Shown here one piece after another: positions 20,549-31,800 of a DNA stretch of 64,000 bases. The DNA comes from Campanula takesimana (lineage: Eukaryota; Streptophyta; Magnoliopsida; Asterales; Campanulaceae), in assembly GCA_026119855.1 (NCBI GenBank), contig JAOWBW010000768.1, forward strand, positions 1-64,000. The letters are read 5' to 3'. Both the position numbers and the translations under genes were made by a program. The stretch's first letter is position 1. Each line of letters opens with the position of its first letter. The notes below the pieces were generated by a model. It did not search any database and was not told the DNA's origin. It saw only the letters and a list, made by a program, of their open reading frames with translations.

Positions 20549-22080
20549 TTGAATCAGTTTTGGGAACCTTTCTTTTGGAGTAGAATTCTCAACCTTTTGC
20601 TCCCAATGGCCCTAAGTAAGTCCGTCCCTTCATCAATAATTGTTGATGAGTTCTCCTTGGACTTGGAGTTAGTGGAACGCTACAAGAATAACTTAGCAAC
20701 GTTCTTTCGTTCGTTCAATAAACCTCGCCAAGGGAGATTCGTAGAGATGTTTGGTTTCAAGATTCTTTTCACTTTGAAGAATCTAAAACTGGAATGGGAC
20801 CTTCTAAGGGAAGTTGCACGCTTCTGGGATCCATCGACTCACCTCTTCAACTTTTCACTTAACGAGATGGTCCCTACCGTGGAGGACATGGCGGCTATCT
20901 TGGATATGCCGTTGACCGGGGTGATTGCGGTTCCTAATTGTGACAAGGTACCGGCGGAGTCTCTTAGGGACTTATTGAGTATTAGCCTTCCCAAGGCGCA
21001 GAGTTACATTCATAACTGCTATGTCAATCTCCATGCTTTGCCTAGGAGATTTAAAGGTCGGGTGACTCGCAGTCACGGTGTGGATTCCCAGTGCTGCCTC
21101 TTGGCATTGTGCTTATTTCGAAGCTTGCTTTTCATGAGCAAGTGTGGCATGGCGAACACGGAGCTCGTGGATGGGCCTTCAACATAATCCCTCTCATCTT
21201 AGGGGAGACCCTTCATGGTCTTAACGAGTTACACCGAACTGGCTCTATGACTCAGGAAAGTCCCTTATAGTTGACCATTTGTCTTAGGGAACATTTCAAA
21301 CTGTTGGACGCTCCGATTGAGTATTCACCTTATACTTTCCATAGGCGGGGACTGTTAGTGAAGGGTCTCGGCATTGAGGAGTGGGCTCATGTTTTTGCTA
21401 AAGCGGGGACTAATGATATTACTTGGTGCCCATCCTTCTGGAAGGTGAGGAGGTTTGTAGCTAATACCCTTGGATACGACAGGGTCGTCCTTCCGGGTTT
21501 GAGGGATTCCTCTTTCTATTTTGCTCGGAGGGTAATGCGATAATTCGGTCAATATCAAAATACTTTATTGTTAGGGGGACGGCCTCGAGACATCTCTTTT
21601 ATGGACTCGGAGCTCTCTACGAGCTTGGCTCGCGCTTGGGGGAAAGGCACCACTATGGATAGTTGGACCAATCTTCGTCATGACAGAGGGAGCATCTATT
21701 TGTCGGATAAATACTTGGATTGGTTTCTCTTGGAGCTCCGTCCTAGTGTCGAGGGTATTGATGAGATCCGCCGCTCTCTGTTGGGGGACCGATTCGAGCC
21801 TAGCTTGGATTTGAGGAAGAAGGAAGCTAAGGAGGATCCTTCTAATGTCAGAGTAGATGCCACTCAAGACTTTCTGGATAATGACTTTTACGAGAAGAGG
21901 GCGAACGGACTTCCCGATAAATTCCAAGCTCTGGATATGCCTCAGGTGTTTGCGAGACTGACTCCCTCGGTGTTCAGTCGACTTGATGTTCCTCCCGGTT
22001 TCGAGATACCTTGGTTCAAGAGGAAGAGGGATGACAAGGCGGATCGTGGTCAAGCCCCTACTAAGTTAAGGAAGAAATAG
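20549..22080 (+). pseudogene. Element B: antisense ORF 2, plant mobile domain (PMD) protein, decayed
   Basis: This plus-strand ORF is convergent with the pol of element B. The first ATG is at 20549; the Met at 20606 (MALSKSVPSS) looks like the conserved start. The PMD core shows FWDPSTHLFNFSLNEMVPT then VEDMAAILDMPLTG, followed by a region near 21110-21250 with WHGEHGARGWAFNIIPL in another frame. A frameshift near 21120, a TAG near 21268 and a TAA at 21541 break it. The C-terminal frame (21568-22080) is open and ends with PSVFSRLDVPPG and a Lys/Arg-rich tail. About 490 codons remain in total. PMD proteins are linked in plants to transposon-related functions. Here the ORF sits 3' of pol in a Tat element, a lineage known for extra ORFs in either orientation. 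Confidence 0.8.
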
Positions 22081-22246
22081 ATCCTTAGGAGTATCGAGAG
22101 ATTTCCATAGATAGACCATTGTTTAGGTTTTAGTATTTTCTTATTTTCTTTTGAAAGTTGGTATTCATGTTGGAAATTTTCTTATTGCTTTCTTGAAATG
22201 CATTCAATTAATAAGAAGACAAGATTTTGATTTTATTTATTGAATA

Positions 22247-22318
22247 GACCGGACCAAAAGGCTACCTACGTTCTCCTTTTACATCAATTAAATAAGGAGC
22301 TCAGGTCATCGTAGTTCT
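22247..22318 (-). other. Element B: conserved 3'-UTR hairpin box
   Basis: On the minus strand it runs from AGAACTACGATGACCTGAG to GGTCCGGTC. Inner arms CTCCTT/AAGGAG enclose a 15-nt loop, and outer arms CTACG/CGTAG are intact. Compare element A 1526-1584. Confidence 0.6.
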
Positions 22319-22353
22319 TGTTTAAGAAAGAGAAAAATATGTTTGCTGACTGA

Positions 22354-22391
22354 CATGTCTCATACGAGACATAGGTGTCTCATACGATACT
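22354..22391. repeat. TCATACGA word pair 3' of antisense ORF 2 (element B)
   Basis: ATGTCTCATACGAGACAT and GTGTCTCATACGATACTG are adjacent. They match the pair at 20415-20453 on the other side of the ORF. Confidence 0.7.
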
Positions 22392-22425
22392 GTCCCCTAT
22401 TTTTTTTATGCACACCCTGATTTTT

Positions 22426-22530
22426 GCCTAGACCGCTCTTTCAGGTTTTCAATCTAGCGGGCTCCTTTTCTCGTGCTCTCTGCTCTAATTTTTGCCTAGG
22501 CCGCCCTTGCGGGTTTTCAACCTAGCGAGC
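22426..22530 (-). other. Element B: paired 3'-UTR hairpin repeats
   Basis: Minus-strand copies are 22530-22494 (CTAGG/CCTAG, loop GCAA) and 22462-22426 (CTAGA/TCTAG, loop GAAA). The order and pairing type of the two copies match element A, although the sequences differ elsewhere. Confidence 0.72.
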
Positions 22531-22562
22531 TTTCCTCTTTTCTTTTGAATTAGGAGACGGAC

Positions 22563-24271
22563 TTATGAATAGTACTTCTTCAGCTTGTCCATGTTGACGG
22601 GCTTCGGCAGTTGATCTCCATCTAGGTCTGCGAGTTGTACTGCTCCCCCGGAGAATACCTTCTTGACTATGTAGGGACCTATCCATCTTGGTCCCCACTT
22701 TCCCATAGGGTTAAATGGTCCAGGACGATGTTCACGTAGGACAAGGTCCCCTTCTTTGATGTTTCTGGACTTGACTTTATTATTAAATGCTCGGGCCATT
22801 CTCCGTTGATATGCTCAGATATGCTCGGCGGCTCGGAGTAGTCGTTCATCTAGCAGTGCTAGTCGTTCATCTAGCAGTGCTAGTTGTTCATAACGGCTGT
22901 CTAACCATGCGACTTCATTCACTTGGTTTTCTAGGAGAACCCTTAGTGATGGTACTTCTAATTCGATTGGTAATACTGCTTCCATCCCATAGGCTAGGGC
23001 GTATGGAGTTTCACCGGTGGCGGTACGGATTGAAGTACGGTAGCCCCAGAGTGCAAAAGGTTGCTTGTCGGGCCAGTCCCTGCCAGTCTTAGCTATTTTC
23101 CTAATGATGGTCTCAATGGTCTTGTTAGCAGCTTCGACTGATCCATTGGTTTGTGGTCGGTACGGTGACGACTGATGCCTCTCTATTTTGTACTCTGCGA
23201 GTAGTTGGTCACATTCTTTCTCAAAGTGCGTGCCGTTGTCAGATATCATCTTATGAGGTACCCCATATCGGCATATGATGTTGGTCTTAATGAACTCAGC
23301 CACCTTTCTGGCATTCAATACTTTATAGGATTGAGCCTCGATCCATTTAGTGAAGTAATCAACGGCGACTAATACGAATGAGTGCCCGTTGTGACCTGTC
23401 GGTGAGACTTTGCTAATGACGTCTATTCCCCAGGTAGAAAATGGCCACGGGGATGTCATGGGGTATAACACGGACGGTGGTGCGTGTTGCAAGTTGGCAT
23501 GTATCTGGCACTTGTGGCATTTCTTAACCATGTTGGTGCATTCGGCTTCCATTGTAGCCCAATAGTACCCTAGTCGGATGATTTTCTTTGCTAGCATATT
23601 GCCATTCATGTGGGTTCCACAGACTCCTTGATGGACTTGGTCCATGATTTCTATGGCTTCATGCTCATCGGCATAGAGTAGACACTGCTCGTGGTGTTTC
23701 TTGTAGAGGCGTTCACCTATGATAACAAATTGAGCGGCAAACCGTTTGAGGGCTATCTTCACTTTAGGTGATGCGTCTGATGGGAATGTTCCGTCTAGGA
23801 GGAAACGCCATACATCATAATACCAAGGTTTGTTGTCTAAGGCATTCACAGAAACAGAGTCACACTCTTCTTTGCAGTTGTGCAGGTCTATGATTGAGTA
23901 ATAAGCAGGGGTCGCTCGCCTCGTGACTTTGAAGGTCTTAACCTCCGTCCATTCGGGAATTTCAACAAGTCTGCTAAGCGGTTCTTATCTCTAGGAAGAT
24001 AGTAGAAAGTGACCTCTTTGAACTGTTTGACCAAGTCTTGGAGATGGTCGTTGTATTTCTGGAGTGTGGGATCTTGTACCTTCCACTTCTTGAGTGACTG
24101 ATAGATTATGAGTTGTGAATCTCCGTACACCTCTAGTTCGGTCACATTTCTTTCTAAGGCCGCTTCAAGTCCCGCTATGCAAGCTTCGTATTCGGCAATA
24201 TTGTTAGTGGCCTCAAATTCAAGGCGGATTGCGAGTGGAGTGTAGAAATCTGAGGGATCTACTAGTAACAT
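22563..24271 (-). pseudogene. Element B: gypsy pol fragment, RNase H and integrase
   Basis: The minus-strand order is a second (Tat-type) RNase H at 24271-23900 with NNIAEYEACIAGL and VYGDSQL, then the integrase zinc finger (VHQGVCGTHMNG...CHKCQ), the DDE core (GIDVIS, AVDYFTKW, SDNGTHFEKE and NGSVEAANK) and a C-terminal domain ending at 22563 (GPRWIGPYIVKKVFSGGAV). The first RNase H aspartate, reverse transcriptase, protease and gag are absent because of a deletion that joins the LTR to RNase H. There is a frameshift near 23950. A TGA near 22815 stands where family members have an Arg codon (HI-stop-AYQRRMARAF), as a CGA to TGA change would give. A 21-bp duplication repeats the LALLDER motif just before it. 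Confidence 0.9.
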
Positions 24272-24274
24272 GCC

Positions 24275-25095
24275 ACTGAGGTTCGGGGGTTAGGTTACGA
24301 GATGGGAAGTACTTAAACACCCATCTCTCCCAACTAATGTTGGTCTTGCTTGTTCGTAGTCTACATAAAAAATGTTCTTCCTATTCTTTGATAATGATAA
24401 AAAGGGGTTTAAAAGGGGTGTTTTGAATATGGGGAGATAACTCCTTGACCAACTTCAATGGAATAAAGTGATCTTTGGTGTCATGTCCCAAAATGTTTTG
24501 GGTGATTGCACGTTTGATTATGAAAGTGAGAGAAGAGATGAAGATTAGAGAAGAAAAGAGATGAAGATTACCTAAACTTCAAGAGTCTTCAAGAGTTTCC
24601 TTGGAGAAAGCACTTAAAAAAACCTTAAAGTCCTAGTATAAAAAAATCCTTCTTTTTCGTAGAGTTTTCTTGTGTTCGAAAGAGTCTCCTTTGTAATGGT
24701 GGAGAAGAGGGTTTTTATAAGTGTAAAATAGATGTTCTTAGTGCCAAAACGAAGTCACAAAGATAAATTTCCTGGGCAAAATCATGTAAAATGAGCAAGG
24801 GAGGGATTCTTGGACAAAATCTGTAACTGACGCCCAGATGCGCGCGCTTCCTGCCTTGAGGGCGGGATACGCGCGCGTCTCGCCTATAGAGGCGGAGGCG
24901 CGCGACTTTGAAATGACTTTTTTGACAGAATGGACTAGAAAGTCAGCACTGTTATTCAGTTTAGTCACTAGATTTAACAGAGTCAGTCAGGAACTTAACG
25001 AAAGTAACAGAAACTAACGAAAAACACATAAAATAGGAAGAAACACAAAATCAAATGTGCAATCGGGGTGAGCGGTCTAAGGAGGGGTGTCTACA
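24275..25095 (-). mobile_element. Element B 5' LTR, 3' part deleted
   Basis: On the minus strand it begins TGTAGACACCCCTCC at 25095 and follows the LTR of element A through the region reading CTAACCCCCGAACCTCA near 24280. The remaining U5 part is missing and the sequence passes straight into RNase H coding sequence. A GC-word triad is at 24840-24906. Confidence 0.82.
24840..24906. repeat. GC-word triad in LTR of element B
   Basis: The blocks are GCGCGCGCTTCC, ACGCGCGCGTCTCG and GGCGCGCGAC, placed as in the LTRs of A and D. Confidence 0.75.
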
Positions 25096-26400
25096 GTTAG
25101 ATGTGTTGCATACAAAAAAATGAAATTGGTGATCAAATCCACAAAAAATGAAGAGTAGGGTGACTTTTTTGTTTCTTTTTTTTTTTTCCCTAATTTTTAT
25201 TTATAGTTAAAATCTCATTTTATAAGTTAAAATCTCAATCTCAATCGATTAATTAACTTACCGCTTATATCATCCAATCCAGACGACTGCATGCCTACAT
25301 GCAAAAATCGTTTTTTTCATAGTCTTTTGAATAACATAGAGTTACTTTTTGATAAAACATAATCACACCATAAAAAATTTCATTTAAGAAGTCAAATTTT
25401 GTATTACCACAAATTATAACTTATAGCAACAATATAGTCTAAAAAAGATATACCTCCTCCACCTTAAAAACAAAAGTTTACTTTGGATTTTGATGGTCAA
25501 CTTAATTGAACATAATCAAAAATTTATTGAAAGTCAATTATAATAATGAAATTTTAAAAACTACTATCGATACATACTCAAGAACATTATTATTAGCAAA
25601 TTTTATAGAAGTTAGTGTTTTACCTAATATTTAAAATTAGAAAAAAAAACAAGTTTTAAAAAGTATAGTGATACTATCGTAAATAACTAAAACTTGTTTT
25701 TAAAACACTCGGACACACTTTAAAACACTTGGACATACTATTATAAACAATCATAATTTATTAATACATTCGCACTAATTAATACTAATACTGTCACTCT
25801 TTAACACTAACAATGTCACTAAAATATCTTATCTTTGGCAATCATTCAATCAAAACACTTTCACAAAAGAATTTTATTTTTTTTGCCAACACTGGCGCTA
25901 CAAGTGTGAGAGATGTACGACGCCAGTGCATATGTTATTGAGCGTCAGTTGCGGTTTGCTAAGTTCCAATGCATGTGTTTAAAGATAGTCTAAGTATGAG
26001 TGTAAAGTGTGTTAGTGTTTTTTATTTTTTTTATTTTTTTTTAGCAAACGGTAAATTCTATTTCATTCACAATTTAAAAAGAGATGACACTCCACAAAAG
26101 CCGGAGGCTCACCCCAAATTTCAATAGCAGTTCTCTTAACTTACTAATATGAAAAGAGTGTCAATGGTTGTGTTAAAGACTCTCAATGATAAATATCTTA
26201 GCGTATAAATAAGTTTTGGTTAATTCACAGAAATGAGACTGCATGCTTTACAAAAACTAGATTTTTTTTTAAGTGATAAGAAAAACTGATTTTTTTATGA
26301 GTTGGTCTTATGAAAAACTAGTTTTTTTCTAAGATAAAAGAAAAACCAATTTTATGTTGCTGGCACTTAAACACACATACACTGACTTTTCTCGCTCCTT
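25096..26400. other. AT-rich intergenic stretch, no gene seen
   Basis: The sequence is AT-rich with poly-T and poly-A runs. Diffuse ACACTTGGACAC-like words occur near 25700-25800. I see no coding exon, RNA gene or complete element. Confidence 0.6.
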
Positions 26401-26710
26401 GCTTTCCCAACAGTAACACCGACACTATTTTACACTAATACTAGCACTCTTTTACACTGACACTTATTAATACATGCACTGACACTCTTTACACTGACAC
26501 TTTTTTACATCAACACTGGCACTTTTTTACTCTATCACTTAATGATACATGCGCGGGCACTTTTTTACACAAACACTGGCACTTTTTTACATTAATACTG
26601 GCACTCTTTTACGCTGACACTTTTTACACTTACACTGGCACTTTCTTAACTTACACGGGCACTTTTCTACACCAACACTCGCAATTTTTTTTACAGGTGA
26701 ACTAGCACTC
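26400..26710. repeat. Degenerate ~20-bp tandem array (ACACTGGCACTTTTTTAC)
   Basis: About 12 imperfect copies of ACACTGGCACTTTTTTACA, with ACTGACACT and ATACATGC variants, form a low-complexity array in intergenic DNA. Confidence 0.75.
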
Positions 26711-27320
26711 GTGTTATTTTTTCCGTAACATTAACACCCAAACACATAGTATCCAATAGCACACTCCCAGGCACATTTTAAAAGCTCCATGGCATATTTG
26801 TTTTTATTCCTTTGACACATTGAAAACTTGAAACACATATAATTTGAACTGTTTTGTAAAATCATGGAAGGATCAAATTTGATTCTCAAGCAGGCATTAT
26901 TTCAAACAATATAAAGGCATTGCTTTTCTATTTTGTTCTTACCTCAGACCCCTCTTTAAATTTTTGCGTCAGAGTCAGATTCAGTGACCGTGATTTCTTT
27001 GTCGTCGGAGTTGTGCCTGTGAAAGGAAAAATAGGAGGACGATCGGAGCTTGGGATGGCCAGAGAAGACGATCGGAGAGTGAGGGTGAGTGAGGGTGTTC
27101 CGCATGGTGTTGTTGCCAGTGGGAGAGAAAGTGGTGACCGGCGGCTTGCGCAGAGAGGAGCGAGAACGGCGTAGCGCAAAACCCGTTTTTCCGTTATCTA
27201 AAAAAACGAGTTTTTTGTTAGATTTTGGCTTTTTTAATATTTTTTTCAAAATTGTTTTAGATAATTAAAATTTAGGAAATCCTGATTAAATTTGGTTTCA
27301 CGATCAAAATTATATACTGA
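26711..27320. other. Intergenic stretch with a GC-richer island
   Basis: 26920-27180 is GC-richer than its surroundings and open on both strands (84 and 97 codons). The translations are low-complexity and match no family I know, so I call no gene. It may be a fragment of an old element. Confidence 0.4.
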
Positions 27321-27587
27321 CTAGTACTGTTGTGCCAAAGCACGGGCCAAAGAGAAGATTAGGGGGTGAAGTGAAACATATGAAAGTTAGAGGACCGATT
27401 TGAGAAAAATGGAAAATCAGGGGCTAAAGTGCAACACCTAAAATTTCAAGGACTGATTTGAAAGTAAAAAAAGTTGAAGGGGGTAAAGTGAAACTTTTCA
27501 AAGAATGGTGGCCGCACGATACTTTTTTGGATTAATCTCGACCGCTCTTTGTCTTTTTGTCCTTTTCTGACATGTATTATAAGTATA
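27321..27587 (-). mobile_element. Possible Helitron 3' terminus (minus orientation)
   Basis: On the minus strand the sequence ends in a GTGC-TTTG-GCAC hairpin within GGCCCGTGCTTTGGCAC, followed by AACAGTACTAG and T. A short hairpin close to a terminal CTAG with a host T is the Helitron 3' signature. The 5' TC end was not identified, so the extent to the right is a guess. Confidence 0.35.
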
Positions 27588-28579
27588 CTCCCTCCGTCCC
27601 TATTTACCTTACAAAAATTGCCATTTTGGGTGTCCCTATTTACATTACAAAATCACAAAAAGGAAAATTTTAAATATTTTTTAAATAGTGAGACTCACTT
27701 GTCATACTCACAACAACTATCCACTTTGAACGACATAAACCGACCTGGTTAAATGGGACCCATAAAACTCTAGGCTCATACACCATACGGCCCGTACAAT
27801 AAGGCCCATCTTCTCATATGCCGACGTCACTTAGGCCAGACAGGCAGATCTCGCCTAGGCCGAGTCTAAGAAGCCCATGTTTATAGGTCGACGTCAGTAA
27901 GGCCGAGCAGGCAGTCTTTGCCTAGGCCGATTCCGAGCAGTTTAATCCCTAGCCGGCTTCCGTGATAAAGCCGAGACAGATGACGGGACGACTTACACCA
28001 TATGCCGCCTTCTATCGGGAATCCACTTATAGAGTTATACTACAACTCTAAAATTGAGAGTCCTTATCCAAACAAGGATAACTCTCCTATCAGATAACAG
28101 GGCTTAATCCATCCTTATCAGGAGTCTATCTCCAAGGAATATGAGTCATACATCACCACGGGCTTCCTGGCTTTCTAGACAAGTCAGAACTTATACACAC
28201 ACGCCTATAAAAACAGGTCCTCTACACAAGAACGGGTAACGAACTCTTTGGCCCTAACTAGTCCATTGATTTCTCTCTTCACAGATCACCCGAATTCTTA
28301 CTCTCACGCCGGAGGGCCTTCGCCGGTGAAGCCCCGGCTAGTTCACGTTTGTTCATTGTGTGCAGATTCCGGACACGAATATATTCTTCACTGGGATTAT
28401 CCGAACCACTAGACGGAGGGCTGATCCAACACGTTTCGTGCAGCATCACACTTACTTTTCTCTACCCACTTTCTCTCTCCCGCTCAACTATCTACACTCA
28501 CAACACATCAACTTTACAATCATTTTCTTAATTTTTGTGCAAAACGTCATTTTTGTAAGGTAAATAGGGACGGAGGGAG
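27588..28579. mobile_element. Stowaway-type MITE interrupted by a solo LTR
   Basis: Terminal inverted repeats of about 30 bp (CTCCCTCCGTCCCTATTTACC and its complement) are flanked by TA. Without the insertion at 27727-28448 the MITE is about 265 bp long. Confidence 0.88.
27727..28448 (+). mobile_element. Solo LTR (722 bp) nested in the MITE
   Basis: It starts TGAACGACATAAACC and ends CGTGCAGCATCA. The 5-bp duplication CACTT lies at 27722-27726 and 28449-28453. Removing it restores a MITE interior similar to the copy at 34318-34535. A TATA box (TATAAAAA, 28206-28213) points right, toward the AHL gene. No internal region remains, as expected after recombination between two LTRs. Confidence 0.82.
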
Positions 28580-28825
28580 TATACGACCATTGAATGCTGG
28601 ACTACTTTGCGATTTGGATTAGATTTAAGTCCAAATCAACAGGAAAGTGACGACTCCTTTATTTCACATCCAAAAACAAGTTGCTCAAGTGAAATAGGTA
28701 TTGAGTCAAAATAAATACGAAATCAACGGCCCCAAACTTATCCAAATTCAATATTGAAAAATTAAAAAGAAATTGAAGAAAATAAAATAATGAAAATTTA
28801 GAAAAATTCCCAATCTCTACTTCTT
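28580..28825 (+). promoter_or_regulatory. Proximal upstream region and 5' UTR of the AHL gene
   Basis: Only about 246 bp of non-transposon DNA separates the MITE from the start codon. It is AT-rich, with a run of A-rich sequence just before the ATG. No TATA box stands out, so the transcription start is unknown. Confidence 0.45.
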
Positions 28826-31800
28826 ATGGAACCGGATGACACTGGACTGAGCTCTTACTACCACCCACAACGCCACCACCAGCCGCCGCCTCCCCAGCAC
28901 CAACATCAAAACCCCATTCTTTCTCCCACCACGACCACCGTCACCGTCAACGCCGCACCTTCCGCCACCAATGGCGCTGCTCACATGGTGTACCCGCACT
29001 CTGTTCCGTCCGCCGTTGCTCCTCCGTTAGAGACCGTTCGGAGGAAAAGGGGGCGACCCCGAAAGTATGGGACGCCTGAGCAAGCGGCGGCGGCTAAGAG
29101 GTTGTCATCCTCGTCTCCGTCGCCGTCTTCGTCTTCAATGCCCATGTCACCGCCTAGGAAGAAGATATCCTCCTCGGCTGGCGGTTCTGCTTCAGCAACT
29201 TCTTCTAAGAAGTTGGCTGCTATTGGTGGGCCCCTCTCTTCCCATTCTGAATTTTAAATTCAAAATGCTTCTCAATCTGCTCGAAATGGGATTTGTTTAT
29301 TAGAGTCTTTGTTGTGTTTAAATTAGTTTACTTTTTTAATATTTTAAATTCAAAATGCTTCTCATATTTGAAATTGGTGTTTTTAGTTGTTTGATTTTAG
29401 ATGGATTTTCTGCATTTATGTGTGCATGTAGAGTAAATGTGTCTAAATTTTTGTTCTTGTGCTGATTGAGAATTTCTATTTTGGGTTTTATTTGAAGAAT
29501 GAACTGGATTTCATTGGTGCTCATAGGAACTCTTCAATTGTGAACTGTTCGATTGTATATACCACTCCTTGTTTTTCCCTTGACAATTGAAGATTTTGGA
29601 TACAGATTCATGTTGGGTACAAGAAATTTGAGTTCCTACTAAAAACCTTGTTTACTCCTTCCGTTCCGTGTCAGTAGTGCACTGTTCCTTTTTGGATAAT
29701 CCCTATTAACAGTGCACTTCAAAAGTATAAGCTTTAAATATTTCTTTATTCTCAAAATTTTTCTTTCATGTTCAAGATATGATTGTTTTATTGTATACCG
29801 TAGAAATATTTAACTTTATTACAAGTCATAAGAAATACTCCCTCCGTCCCAAACTAAGGTTCTTAGTTTGACATTACACGGGATTAAGAAAAAGTAAATG
29901 TTGTGAGTATGAAAAGTAATGTAGGAGAGAGAAAGTGGGTAAAAAGTTTTTGTTGTGAGAATGACAAGTGGGTCCCATAGTCCATTTTAGGTAATAAAGC
30001 AACTAAGAATCTTAGTATGGGACAAGCCAAAAAAGAAAGTAAGAAACTTAGTTTGGGACGGAGGGAGTACAAAAGTGTAATATCAAAAACTGAAAAGTCA
30101 AACTTTTGAAACATGGATTGTTTACATCAAACAGAGGGAGTACTTGTAAAGTGGTAATGAGTGCAGCCATTTAAAAGTGAGTAGCCAGTAAACCCTTCAG
30201 ATTTTCAAGTTCTTGAATGAAACTTGGTTCCTTTTTCTTTCTCTTTGTCTAAAAACTGTGTTGGGCAATAAAACTCTCGGAATGCATTGTACTCAAGGGT
30301 TTGTCCATGACCTGGCTTTTTATGTTTATAGTTTTGCGCTCCTCATTGATATGTTCATAGTGGTGCTTGGCTGGTTAGCTATAATGAAGGTTTGAGAATT
30401 CCTTCATTTATATCGCCAAATAGCAGTTGAGAGGCAACATTTTTCGACATTGGTTTATTCACTGGATTGTTTCCAACCATTCACTATGAATGGTATGGAA
30501 TAAAAATAAAAAAAATCTATGCTGCCTCTGCCTCTACCTCTGCCTCATTGCTTATATTTTTGGCATTTGTATATTCTTGGTTTTCCTTTGTTTTGCTCAT
30601 GAAACTTTTCAAATTGTACGTTTTATTTTTATCCATTTTTAAGAGAATTAAACAGTAGCTCTTTAAAATCAGTTGTATACAATATCCGTTCTCGTTTCTT
30701 CCATGATATTGCAGCGGCTGGACACACACACACGCACGTATATATGCTTTTATGCACAAACACTGTTTTACTTTAATGTTGATGGTCAACTCAAGTGAAC
30801 TTGACCAAAGATTCATGAAAATCTAACTGTCATCAAAAAATTCTGGCATCTTAACAAGTGGCCCAAAGATTTCCTCTTATTGTAAATGATGCACATATAT
30901 AATGTGTGCTAAATGGTAACTTAAGCTCCTATAACTTAGATACATCCCGCCTCCCCAAAATTGACTCCACCATTTTCCTGTTTCTTCTCTATTCATTGCA
31001 ACAGTCACTCTCCTAGTCCTACCTCAGCGACTGTTATCAACAACATAGTTATGCCGCCTGTAATTTCCTCCTTTGGCGGCACCTCTCGATATCTGTGTTT
31101 CGCCTCATAAGATACATATGCAAATGAAGAGAATCTGGGTTGGGAGTAGTCAGAATAGAGATTCAAATCCTTCCACTGTGGCTTGCAATAGTAGGTCATG
31201 ACTCATGAGAGTCCCAAAGTAAACTTTCTTAGTTCCATAACATATTCCTTTGTGATGGTCAAAACCCCTACAGTTGAAATTTTAGTATCCGTGAAACTTA
31301 TGGGAACATGGAAATCGAAGAAGATTGATAAAGCTGGCGATTTAGAAGAAATCTTAGTAGTATATGTGGTGTTTGATAACTTTGATTACATTTTCATTTG
31401 CGAAATATCGTTAATTAAAACCTTTATGAAACCATAGTTTTCGATGGAAGGGTAGAATGGGAAAAGAATCAGAAAGGAACAGACTCACCTTTTTTCATCC
31501 GGCTAAAGTTGGATTGTGGTGGGATTAAATTTACTATTTTACCCTCCTTCTGAACTTCTGGATGAACCACATGAAAGGGTAGTTTTGTCCTATTTTAACG
31601 GGCCACTTGTTAGGATGCCCTTGACCAGAGCATCCTAGCAACTCTCATATACTCCCTCTGTCCCAAAACAAAGTATCAAGTTTGACTTTTTTGATAAACA
31701 CAAGTTAACTTTGACCAAACATTAATGTCAATCTAATCATCCTAATGAAATTGTAAAAATTGCTATTTCTCACTTTTATGTTTCCATTGTAACCAATATC

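Noticed and set aside
21571..22053. 160-codon minus-strand frame
   Set aside because: It is the shadow of the C-terminal part of antisense ORF 2 of element B, which has the conserved motif on the plus strand.
26928..27249. Overlapping 83-97 codon frames on the minus strand and 84 codons on the plus strand
   Set aside because: Low-complexity Ser/Pro/Arg translations with no recognisable domain or splice context. No gene can be supported.
28826..29257. AHL exon 1 read as a complete 143-aa protein
   Set aside because: The last 10 codons run into intron 1. Splicing at 29225/29226 continues in frame into the PPC domain at 34116.
30467..30658. 63-codon frame and other short ORFs in AHL introns
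   Set aside because: AT-rich hydrophobic translations typical of intron DNA, with no conserved motif.
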